Shown here: piece by piece, positions 33,801-41,979 of the stretch | Numbering within the stretch: position 1 is the stretch's first letter | Layout of the letters: every line of letters begins with the position of its first letter | Assembly (NCBI GenBank): GCA_021186555.1 | Contig: JAJKFL010000004.1 | Coordinates: forward strand, 17,822,406-17,886,405 | DNA: 64,000 bases | Source: Reticulitermes speratus | Lineage: Eukaryota > Arthropoda > Insecta > Blattodea > Rhinotermitidae | Reading direction: 5' to 3' | Notes under the pieces: model-generated | Seen by the model: the letters and a program-made list of their open reading frames with translations, nothing else | Database searches by the model: none | Told to the model about the DNA's origin: nothing | Translations under genes and position numbers: made by a program

Positions 33801-36800
33801 AAAACCTGTTTTTGCATTCAGTTGCCAGTTCCTGAAGACATCTCCATTTGAAATTCTTCCCTTGCAAACTATATTTACAAACAGGAAACTGTAATTTGCA
33901 TCAACAAATGCAAAAAGAACAATGCTGAATGTTGACTTGTAAGTCACTTCCACTTCTGATGGCTGCCTGTAAGGCAACATGATTCCCATCCATGGCTCCC
34001 TAACAATATGGAAAATTCCATGACTTTTCAATGTGTTGGTGTTGCAGGTATAAGCAGACAAAATAACAAAAGCATCTTATTGACCTTACTGAAGTGAAAT
34101 GAAAAATATATATTTGACTAATAATGTAAGTTTCAGTCAAAGATTAAACATCATTAAATACCAGAGCTGTATTATACACAATGCTACACATTTTGGCACA
34201 ATCATGTCATACTGAGGCATGTGGGCAAAATTACTGTCAGAGCAATGCACTTGTGTTTTTCCAAATATGATCATGTAAAAATTAAAAAATTAAACATTAA
34301 AACCGATTTGGGTACATGAATATTGCTTTAAATTGTTAATAAAGTTGTATGTTAAACACACAACATTAATCAAAAGTAGAAAATGAGCAAAATATCTAAT
34401 ATTTGATTGTTGAAATTTTCCACATTAGTAGGGGTGAACCAATGCCTGTGGAAGGAGATGCCGTTCCAGAAACAAGTAGGGATCAGAATTTAGATTCTTT
34501 TCTGGTGCCTGGCTCACCAAAGAAGAAGACGAAATGGGAATGGAGGACAATCGAATGCTTGAGAAAGCATTCAACTTATTGATTATTGCAGCAGCCTCAG
34601 CAGAGAAATAATACTGAAGTCTCAGTATTTTTATTTGCCAGCAACTTGCATAATTATTTACCATGCACTATCAATTTGGTGCAGCATGCAATCAGTAACA
34701 TTACATTTGATGTCGACTAGGGACATTTTGATCAGTGTTACAGGCCCCCTACTGAAGCTTCCATGTCGTCTACATATCCTCCTCCCACAACTTCTAATTT
34801 CTATCCTATGCTCAAGCTCAGCTGCTTACCCCACAATCACCAAATGTTTCATGTCCTGCCCCCACACCCTCTTCTGCATCCCAAGGGTCCTCCCTGACCA
34901 CCCCTTACTCTGCCACTGATTTGGAAAACTTATGTTCCAGTGACACATGTATATAATTTAAGTTTGGTTTCTGGGAGTAAATATGTTACCTATATTCTTT
35001 TAATGTCTCAACATGATCATATGATGTGTAGTAAATTCACTTTGCATTTTTAAAAAAACAATTTGTTTCCACTATATTTCCTTGCATTTTTCTAACATAT
35101 ACTCTGACATGCACTAAATGTACTTCAGTTTGATTTTTAACAGTAAATAATTTGTTATCTGTATGCCTTTTCAAGCGCTTCATCTTACTGATTTCACATA
35201 AAGTAAATTTACTTCAGTTCAGTTTTTGGACTTAAAAAATTTTTCACCTGTATATTTGATTTCACTGCTTCAACACAGTGATTTTATGTATAATACAGTT
35301 TGATTTTTGCAATTGAATGATTTCTTATCTGTATGCTTTCCTTTCATGTGTCAAGAACAGCTTGACAAACTTTGGGTACAACTTCACTGATTGCTTGTTT
35401 AAAAATTTGGGAAAGGTATTACATGTTAGGGTACAAGTCACCTGTAGCCAAAAATCGCAATGTTAACACCAATCCCTTTTGAAGTGACAAACTGCTCTCC
35501 AGCTGGTAGTTCACTTCACAATTTTTGGACCGATTAAATTAATGAAGAGTTCAAAATCTACAGGTGCCTTTCAAATAAAATTTCTGTACTGTCCATTAAA
35601 TTCTTGGAACTTCAATTCTGCTAACAAACTGGTACCACTACATACAAAACTCTTTCTGTACAACTCCATTTGCCACAAAGGTTTTCTCTTCACTGATTTC
35701 TTCTCCTGAACCAAATGTGGTTTACAAATATGAAGGCTGTGCTGGCTGCCTAAAAAGACCACATTTTCCCACCAGCAGCAACAACCAATTGGTGATTCAT
35801 AGCATACAGCCTGCTGGCCAAAATGTGCACCAACTCGGTTCCAAATTGAACCACAAGTTGAGCAGAATCTTGAGCTGCTACATTATGCAGTTATGTTGTG
35901 ACAAAGTGCTCAAGTCTGGACCTGGATTAACATAACACTTTTAACAAGTATTATCAGTAGCATACCACAGCCGATAGGTATTATTTATTTCAGCCACCAA
36001 AGTCTATATAAAAAGCAAGAAAAAGAAAAAATAAAGAAGGAAAAAGAAAAGAAAAAAGTCACCCAAGCACAAAATTCTCCTTAACCGTTTGGCACCATAA
36101 GTCGACTACAGAAGCTGCACAGCGTGGTGCTGAGAAAACCAAACGTCCACTAAAGTCGCTGACCAAAAACATGCAAAATAATCATCGGCCATTTAAATCC
36201 CGGGTCTTTTGCAGAGTACACTGGGCACTTAATTCAAGCTCCAAAGGGTTAAGACACAAATATCTTTCTACAGTGACTTCTTATTTCGTACATACCGGTA
36301 TCTGTGTCTTCTTTAACATTATCCTCTTCAGGCTGGTAGTCAGCCTGCACCACTGGCTGTACAAATCTATAAATAGTACCCCTCCTGCAGTAAAAAGTTA
36401 AACGAGGACATAAGACAAATACATGTATATACATAAAATCAAGGTACTGGCTAGTTCACCGATGACATGTCCCTGTTCATGGCTAAAACTCAACAGAATG
36501 ACATTTCAATATATTTTTTTCACAACCATAAACATATAACATAAGGACTTGTAAATCGTCAGCTGTCTCCCAGCTCTGGGTTGTTTAATTTCACACCACA
36601 TGAAGAATCACATCTTTCCCTCCACTATCTCCACCCCCCACCTAAAAACTGAGATGGCAGAAGAGGCAAATTATAAAAGTAAATACTGCTCTATGCCAGG
36701 GTTTGCCCAGGCAACATATTTTGTACACTGGCGCCTAATATTTGTGGGTCATAAGTGTGGAACATGCTTCATGTCACTCTTCTGGAATTTCATGCCATGA

Positions 36801-39800
36801 GGTGGCACCTATATTTTTGGAAAATCTGTATACACGTCTTCTATGCATCTTTTAAAATACAATGCTAACTGGAGAAAGTGTAGTCACTCATAAGGCTTGC
36901 CTAGGATCTAATAAAATCCATTCTAGGAAACACAATGCATAACTAGTATGGCAACGTCATCTCCCCTCCCAATGCAAATAACTGGTTTGAAAATCTGTAA
37001 ACAGATAAAAAAAAATATCACTTGTAAACAAATTTGATAAGAGGCACGTTGTGATGCCTGAATAAATACAGGTACATAGTGATGATTTACAAGTCATCAT
37101 AAAAATTTCCTACATACTGTTAACATTTCCTTAACCTCTGGAGACAGATTTAAGTGCCAGCTGTAGGTTGTGATGGCCTGAGTTTTTCTGGCTTAGCATG
37201 GATATTTAAATTGCTAGCACATGAACACATACAGACCAGCATATCGCATGCTAGGCCATTCACTAGTACATTTCAGAGACCAGCATATGGTCTCATAGGA
37301 CGTAAAAGTATAACTGACATCACGAATTTTTAATACTGCTGCTGTATAACAGGATAAAATTGAGTAGGAATCATATTTACTTCAGATCAATAATGTACAA
37401 AAACCCAAATAAATTTTATTCTACTCGAAGCATAATTCTGTTTATAAATGGGAAAAACTGGAAGTATTTTTTAAACTTTATTTGCATACAAATCCTTTTA
37501 TTTTCTTCTAAATACTCAAAGTATGCAACATAAAACTATGGCGTAAAGTAAAAAGGTATGCAATAACAAACCTGGCAGATGATAAAAATGCTTTCTGTAT
37601 CTCTGATGCTGAAAGACCATTTTCACAGTTATCACGTGAGGGTAAAAACAGTGTGGGTACAACACCCCGATTGAGGCGTACCCTTGCAGTAGTAGTAAAC
37701 TGGTGGCTTGCAAAATGACGCTGGCAGACTCCCTGGGTTCTGTGATAAGTATGTGCATATTCAAGATTCAGAGTAGGATTATTTATGGCTAGAATCCACT
37801 CCTGTGCACTGAAATGTTAACGGATACAAATAAAGCATGACATTAGCAACAATCTTTTGTAAACACAAGACATCACATTTCAGCTGCATTTCAACTAACT
37901 AAAACTTAAAAAACCCATACTTATGTGAACCTATCACTTAGGTGGTCAAGAAATTTTCCAATTTATGGAATCCAACAGTTCACCACTGTGTTCACAGAAG
38001 CTCCCCACCAGACCCTATCCTAAATCACATGATTATACACCACGTACTCACATACTACTTTGTTCAGATCCAATTAAATATTATCCTGTGTCAGTCTTAC
38101 ATGATTAATGGATGACTGAGCATAACTGAAACATCAAGATTTTCTCAGTGTGATTTCTTATGGATTCCCGGCGGAATACTGGCCTTTGGGCCTTCCAGGC
38201 ATAAGTCATTTACCAATAACAAAAAACTATTCCAAAACAACAAAACAAATACAAAAGTAAGATGGTGAAAAAGTCTGAATTTGAACTATTCAGCCAGAAA
38301 ACTTCTAATCCATGTGAAGAAAAGATTTTCTGGCATGCAGGAGCACAGAATTATAAGCAGCAGAATTGGTCTTCTTGCTTTCCAGAGTTAAACAGTATGT
38401 TGACAAAAGAAACTTGGAATTGGATGAGATGTGCTTTTTGATATCTCTGGCAGGATTATCATTTCCAGACCAAAACAGAAGTAATAAAGACTGTACTAAA
38501 GATCTCCTGCCATAGAAAACCACTCTGTTATACAATATGTCAAAGGGATTCTTTATAATGACCTAAGCACTGAAAAATGGACATGAAATATGGAACTTGG
38601 TGTATCAAGAGTTTCCCTGGACCAGGTTCATTGAAATCAGTACAAAGAAAATCATCCAGTACAATCTAGATTTAATGGGGTTACAAGAGATCAGGAGGGA
38701 CAAGGGTGGCATTCAAACCAGCAAATGATTATATATTTTCCTGGGTTGAGATCTGAAATTTGGCAAGAATACTTTCTTCCACATCCTTTCCAATGTATTG
38801 TACAGAAAAAATTGTCTCAGTGACATGTGTTGGAGCAGTTATTAATTATCTGCCAAACCATTTTTGAGAAGTTTTGTAACATTAAATCAGTCAGGAGTTA
38901 CAAATGGACCACAAATTTTCACAAAATTTAATGTAAGACTTTCACCCCCCCCCCCCCCCCCACATGGCACAACAGCCCCTAGTGGGCCAAGGTCTCCTCA
39001 TTATTGAGGCTTCACAATCACACTCAAGACACACCACACTCTGTAGGACTCCTCTGGATGAATAATCAGCCTGATGCACAGACCTCTAGCTGACAACACA
39101 CAACACTCACAAGAGACAGACATCAATGCCCATTGCGGGATTACAACCCGCAATCCCAGCAAGTGAACGGTCGCAGACCCACGCCTTAGACCGCGCGGCC
39201 ACTGGAATTGGCTTTAATGTAAGACTACCAATGTGAAATTTCATCAAAACCCACTGAGAAGTTTTGCAGATAAAACATGCAAATCAACAGATGAAATACC
39301 CCCTATCTGAAGAATGTTCACTGAACTTCCCAACTTCCTTGTTGTGAAGCTCACATATATTTATGCCACACAATTTACCACAACCCATTATAATGACAGA
39401 CAAAAAGTGCAACTTCAGTCTGATCAGGTGTTTTACAGTATTTTGTATTCCAACTAATATTCATAATCTGAATTTGGTATCAGGTTAGGGAAGAGTACAC
39501 AGAAATGGTTTCTTCAGTTGCATGTAGTGCAAATCAAATCCACATATACTGTTCAGCATACATGTAACTGCATTTGAACACAAACCACATTGATAGTCGG
39601 AATCCAATATTTGATGCACTAATACAGTAAGATAAATAGTGACAACAGTGCCACCACTATAACCCCACTACTTAGCATGCTAGCAAACACACAATCAGTC
39701 TGGCAGTAGTAAGGAAACACTCAAGATGCATCGACAACATACCCAGTGGCAAGCACCTATATGATTACATTAATATGGTATTGAGGAAAGTGTAAACTTA

Positions 39801-41203
39801 AGTAAGCAAATGAAAACAAAATACATTATGTTTCAGACACAGTAATTAGTTAGGAACATAACTGTCCTGAAGACACCTCCAGCATAACCAGTTATGTTGG
39901 ATCAGCAAAGAAAACTTTTCCATGAACAGAAAGCAACATGTAATCCCAAAAATTTGACAAAAAATATTATCTCACCATGCTGTGCTATGTACATTGACCC
40001 CAAAAGTTTGAGGTCCAACACATGAACAACTCACGTACATGACATTACTGTTACTTTTTTCTGTGTATCTTCACCATTTTACCAGGTGTATGAGTTTAAC
40101 ACGTGTATGTTTTAACTTTTTACCATTTTTTATTTTAACACACTGCTAAAAAAAGAACTTCGCCTGCTTGCCCAAGGATGGTATGGCTGTACCGAAACAC
40201 ACAGCAACATACACATGTTTACACACTATTGTCTAAGTCTTAATGAAAGTTGTATGCAACTGAAATATACACTTGTAAATCAATGTATACAACATGACAC
40301 ATAATAAGAAGTTCCAAATTCTGGTTATTGTGTGACTGTCATATTCTTAAGTTCTTATTAATATGAATCAGACAGAAAAATGTATCCAAAACGATCCCTG
40401 TCTAAACTAACATATTAATACCCTACACTGAACCCTTAGGAACAGCAGGTTCCTGAGCACCAAAGAATGGTCATTAGCATTCGCGCTTCACACTTTGTAG
40501 ATCCTGTGCTTGAATTACGATCCATAAACAGGACATGACAGGTTTCTCAACATTTTCTCATGTCTGCCAGGCAAATGCAGAGTTAGTGCCTTAAAATACA
40601 CCATAAGCACTTCCACTTCTTCTAGTCATTTATAATATATACACCTGACAAACCGTCAATAAAGTGAAACAAAATTATGGAAAAAATTCAAAAATTAAAT
40701 ACTAATCTTAAATACTAAGGTGTGGGAATCCATTCATCCCAAAATACTACATGTTAGCTTCAAAACACATAAACCATATAATTAATGTCCTTCTATGAAG
40801 CCTATTGCCAACCTCGCTTACATTATGAGAAATATACCTGTACCTTTCAACATCTCAAGAGTTTTGATCTTCAATTACATTTCACAGTATTTAGGTTAAA
40901 TCGTCATGGGTCTCTTGCTACTTAACAATTTCGGGACGGTTACTTGAATAGGAACAGCGCATCTCCCCCGCGTAAAACTAAAGATACGATCTGAGAATCT
41001 GCATGGCAACCTTACATGAGGGCCTCTTACATAATTTACGAAATACTGTGTGCAGGCTCAATGACATAATGAAGTACCGTATGGATGTGTACAAATACTT
41101 ACAGCTTCTTGTTTCTAGGGAACGAAAAGCATCTTTCTCCTAATAAATTATAGTAGTTTACACACGTCAATACAGAACAGTACTTCTTGCTTCTTTTCAA
41201 CAT
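22844..41203 (-). CDS. THAP-ZAD-C2H2 zinc-finger protein, paralogue 2 (five exons, two frame breaks)
   Basis: Exons: 41203-41103, 37808-37572, 36384-36296, 31149-30666, 24450-22844. Order in the protein: THAP (CSVLTC, FPRNKK, QEW, CQRHF, VVPTLF), linker, ZAD (VCRLCASTDEHPKQSIVGW joined to VAVNDGLPQHVCRPCTNKL), an acidic 8-residue repeat, then nine C2H2-type fingers and a truncated tenth. Known: THAP and C2H2 fingers bind DNA; ZAD dimerises. Inferred: a nuclear sequence-specific regulator with two DNA-binding modules. Odd: exon 4 lacks one base near 30951 relative to paralogue 1, and ZAD and finger frames in exon 5 differ by one, with the switch confined to 24235-24259. Finger ligands are otherwise intact over 462 codons, so either a recently inactivated gene or assembly indels. 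Confidence 0.75.
23985..24235 (-). repeat. 24-bp coding minisatellite (acidic 8-residue repeat)
   Basis: About ten tandem units of the type VSEVEEEL / VPEHEEEL in the zinc-finger frame. The first four alternate in two sequence types with almost identical DNA (48-bp higher-order period), and later units are diverged, which suggests recent expansion at the N-terminal end. The copy number is likely to vary between individuals. Confidence 0.85.
24474..24512. repeat. (ATT)n microsatellite
   Basis: Trinucleotide run with one TCATT interruption, just inside intron 4 of paralogue 2. Confidence 0.9.
24830..24860. repeat. (AT)n microsatellite
   Basis: Pure alternating TA run of about 26 nt followed by imperfect continuation. 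Confidence 0.9.
24953..25306. mobile_element. Inverted-repeat element C with hammerhead-like arms
   Basis: Left arm 24953-25078 and right arm 25188-25306 are inverted copies (e.g. GCAGTGTGTTAAATTT, AATGGAAAAAGTCCATAAAG). Each arm holds GCCTGAAGA...GAAAC/GAAATT...TAGCAGTG. Different sequence from elements A and B but the same architecture, including outward-facing motifs. Confidence 0.65.
25206..25254 (+). ncRNA. Hammerhead-ribozyme-like motif (element C, right arm)
   Basis: GC-CTGAAGA-T-GGGGAC...GTCCC-T-GAAACATA-GC. The core boxes CTGAAGA and GAAA are intact with a five-pair stem II; stem I is short. Confidence 0.4.
25928..27152 (+). mobile_element. mariner element with 28-bp terminal repeats and TA target sites
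   Basis: Ends CGAAGGTCGGTACGAAAGTA... and (complement) CAGGGGGCAGTACAAAAGTA... align over 28 nt to ...GCCTCC, each flanked by TA (25926-25927, 27153-27154). Length 1225 bp. The transposase frames are broken: EIHRNLSIVYGEDA (helix-turn-helix side), RIITGDETWVHHYDPLTNKQ (first Asp), SMEWHHQSSPCKKKFK, LLHDNARPHTS (second Asp); the third acidic region is unreadable. A dead, nearly full-length copy in intron 4 of paralogue 2. Confidence 0.9.
27345..27620 (-). pseudogene. Relic C2H2 zinc fingers inside paralogue 2 intron 4
   Basis: Minus strand reads PFQCPYVTDSLKDLDLILHK then GKVTRERPLPYPIFMQKFFT, after a weaker unit VSCSGVSLKFVSPLK. Histidine and second-cysteine ligands are mostly lost and a stop follows. 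It is homologous at DNA level to 22560-22790 (ATTTCTGCATGAAAA / GTTCTGCATAAAAAC and GACTTAGACTTGAT / GACTTTCAGACTTGAT, complement sense). Suggests a discarded older finger exon. Confidence 0.5.
28709..28755 (-). ncRNA. Hammerhead-ribozyme-like motif, well paired
   Basis: Minus strand ATGGC-CTGAGGA-T-GACCACTAGTGGTT-GAA-ACATGT-A-GCCAT. Stem I (ATGGC/GCCAT) is perfect, stem II is CCAC/GTGG, stem III a palindrome. Independent sequence from elements A-C with the same core. Confidence 0.5.
28880..29060. mobile_element. SINE fragments (inverted tail plus tRNA-like head)
   Basis: 28880-28960 is the complement of the CTCATACGCCTTCATG-type SINE tail; 28965-29045 has ACAGCTCAGTCAGCACAGTG as A-box region and GTGGTCCAATTCC as B box on the plus strand. 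A probable nested insertion. Confidence 0.45.
29341..29385 (+). ncRNA. Hammerhead-ribozyme-like motif, degraded core
   Basis: CTCC-CTTAGGA-T-GGCAC-AGTA-GTGCC-GAA-ACATGT-T-GGAG. Stems I and II are perfect, but the box is CTTAGGA instead of CTGANGA. Confidence 0.4.
29690..29830 (-). mobile_element. tRNA-derived SINE head (minus orientation)
   Basis: Minus strand: CTAGCTTAGTTTGTATAGTG (A box), AGGCTATGAACTGGGTGACC, then GGATCAGGGTTAGATTTC (degenerate B box). Same layout as the SINE at 32222, which shares AGGCTATGAACTGG. Adjacent 29447-29660 contains further tail sequence of the same family. Confidence 0.5.
30666..31149 (-). CDS. Paralogue 2 exon 4: acidic linker and ZAD first half, frameshifted
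   Basis: Starts SCEDAGSELLPHLDCGMHS after acceptor TATATTTAG and ends WLSMLNETIPGL before donor GTGAGT. Length is 484 bp against 482 in paralogue 1: +6 (extra Ser-Gln), -3 (one codon) and -1. The single-base loss lies at GCTTTC/ATTTG near 30951 (paralogue 1 has GCTTTCC). Without correction the frame ends at 30818 and the ZAD and fingers are lost. Confidence 0.8.
32222..32500 (+). mobile_element. tRNA-derived SINE, near full length
   Basis: GGAGCCGAATAGTGTAGTTG (A box), ATGGTTCAAATCCCAATAGG (B box), a body with CCCAGACTAGCTCTGGGCCC, and tail TCTAGTGCCACAGTTAAGAA ... ATGCCTTCATGGCATGG. It lies in intron 3 of paralogue 2. Confidence 0.7.
33283..33570 (-). mobile_element. RTE/Jockey-type LINE 3' end with tetranucleotide tail
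   Basis: Minus strand 33560-33370 reads WDGNIKVDLQK, then (frame-shifted) WAGLI.LRIGKSGRLL, NVENFLT-like and ISFSR-like remnants. This is the conserved C-terminus (RWxxNIKxDLxEMGWExxDWIxLAxDR...) of LINE ORF2 in insects. It is followed by a (CCAT)n/(CCGA)n stretch at 33300-33352, a usual LINE 3' tail. Confidence 0.65.
33639..34061 (-). pseudogene. PIF/Harbinger transposase fragment
   Basis: A 140-codon frame includes KSTFSIVLFAFVDANYSFLF, VCKGRISNGDVFRNWQL and NKPFPYLFVVTREYNQSF, the DDE_Tnp_4 (HARBI1-like) core whose intact form has FSIVLxAVVDAxYxFxxVDVGxxGRxSDGGVF and a later xFVADxAF. ADxAF is here VTREYN, so the last acidic site is lost. The N-terminus is missing. Confidence 0.75.
34430..34960 (+). 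pseudogene. Harbinger-associated BESS-like second ORF relic
   Basis: The plus strand reads EPMPVEGDAVPETSRDQNLD, SPKKKTK, then in another frame EDNRMLEKAFNLLIIAAASA, and back: VFLFASNLHNYLPC, INLVQHAISNITFDVD. The last pieces match a BESS-type motif (FG..VA..LR......VQHAI..ILF.AD.G), followed by a Pro-rich C-terminus. It starts 370 bp from the Harbinger transposase in divergent orientation, as the two ORFs of PIF/Harbinger elements often do. Confidence 0.55.
34958..35350. repeat. Degenerate tandem repeat
   Basis: Recurring block TTCAGTTTGATTTTTAACAG-TAAATAATTTGTTATCTGTA-TGCYTTT followed by ...CACATAAAGTAAATTTACTT. At least four diverged units of about 90-150 bp. Probably internal repeats of the Harbinger-type element at its left. 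Confidence 0.55.
36085..36248. mobile_element. piggyBac-type MITE (TTAA target sites)
   Basis: TTAA at 36081-36084 and 36249-36252 flank a 164-bp unit starting CCGTTTGGCACC and ending AGCTCCAAAGGG; the termini are inverted (CCGTTTGG/CCAAAGGG). TTAA duplication and the CCnTTTGG terminus point to piggyBac. It ends 43 bp from paralogue 2 exon 3. Confidence 0.6.
36296..36384 (-). CDS. Paralogue 2 exon 3: linker
   Basis: 89 bp, acceptor CTGCAG, donor GTATGT. Encodes RGTIYRFVQPVVQADYQPEE then DNVKEDTDT. Identical length and phases to paralogue 1 exon 3. Confidence 0.8.
37572..37808 (-). CDS. Paralogue 2 exon 2: THAP C-terminal half
   Basis: Acceptor ACATTTCAG; reads AQEWILAINNPTLNLEYAHT, CQRHFASHQF, LNRGVVPTLF, SEIQKAFLSSA. 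Trp, CxxH and VPTxF complete the THAP domain. Same phases as paralogue 1 and one codon longer. Donor GTTTGT. Confidence 0.85.
38944..39211 (-). mobile_element. tRNA-derived SINE, family with CTAAGGCGT head (copy 1)
   Basis: Minus strand: CCAGTGGCCGCGCGGTCTAA GGCGTGGGTCTGCGACCG, B box GGGTTGTAATCCCGC, body TGTCTGTCTCTTGTGAGTGT, tail GAGGCTTC.CAATAATGAGG..., ending at a C-run (38944-38961). Homologous to 45478-45735 and 49993-50260. Intron 1 of paralogue 2. Confidence 0.75.
40165..40212 (+). ncRNA. Hammerhead-like motif remnant
   Basis: GCCCAAGGA-T-GGTA...TACC-GAAACACAC. The stem-II hairpin and GAAAC are kept; the CTGANGA box has decayed to CCAAGGA. Confidence 0.3.
41103..41203 (-). CDS. Paralogue 2 exon 1: THAP N-terminal half
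   Basis: MLKRSKKYCSVLTCVNYYNL ... RCFSFPRNKK, ending in two bases before donor GTAAGTAT. The start is aligned with the THAP Met of paralogue 1; an in-frame ATG at 41287 would add 28 Cys/Gly-rich residues not conserved in the paralogue. Confidence 0.85.
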
Positions 41204-41699
41204 TCTGACCACAACACGACCGCAACCACAATCACAACCAAAACCAAGCTCCAACCTTACACACGCAAATCCACACAGACCATACACTTCGGCATCATAC
41301 GGACCTTGATGAGCGGGCGCCTACTCAGAGTTGCCAACTATAAACGCTTCTAAGGCACTATTTCCTGAACCTGAAAGCACTCAAACACACCAAAAACTTG
41401 TCAAAAGCACTAATGCATTTGCATATGTTTAGATGGAACAGCAAACAATTAAATTTCATAAACTGTTGAAGTTATACATCTTACACTTATTAATAGATTG
41501 TTATTAATCTTTATTTTAAGCACTCAAATTCAAAAAGGGTAAAAATGCTCTAAGGATAATTTATTATTGACATAGCACAATACTAACAATTAACAATCAA
41601 ATAATATATTATTTATCTTGCACAATAATCACAATTAAAAACATAAAATACGTTATTGACTTTGTACAATATTAACAAGTAACAATCCAAGAATTCTCA

Positions 41700-41975
41700 T
41701 TTAAGCAATTCATTACAAGGGGTTTTGTAGGATTAAACAGAGCGTTTTCTTCAAGATGTCATTTGGTACCTTATAATTATAGCAACAGGCACCATTACAT
41801 TTCAGTCCGTATTTAGTATTCAGAACTTCAGTTAAGCTCTTAATGCTCAACTGATTTCACAATTTAGATTTGACAGTATTCATGTGGCTAAAAACTCACT
41901 CAACATCTGAATTTGAATGTGCTAACACAAGAATCGTTAAGCAAACTGTAATAGTTGTATAAATGGGTTTCCTCC
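41700..41975 (-). pseudogene. hAT transposase C-terminal relic
   Basis: The minus strand reads (two frames) IVCLTILVLAHSNSDVE, VFSHMNTVKSKL, NQLSIKSLTEVLNTKYGLKC and YKVPNDILKK. This is the hAT dimerisation region (SNADVERVFSxMNxIKTKxRNxLSxExLNxLLxxKYGLKxxxxxC). One stop sits at the conserved ER/E position. Located upstream of the paralogue 2 start. Confidence 0.75.
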
Positions 41976-41979
41976 AGCC

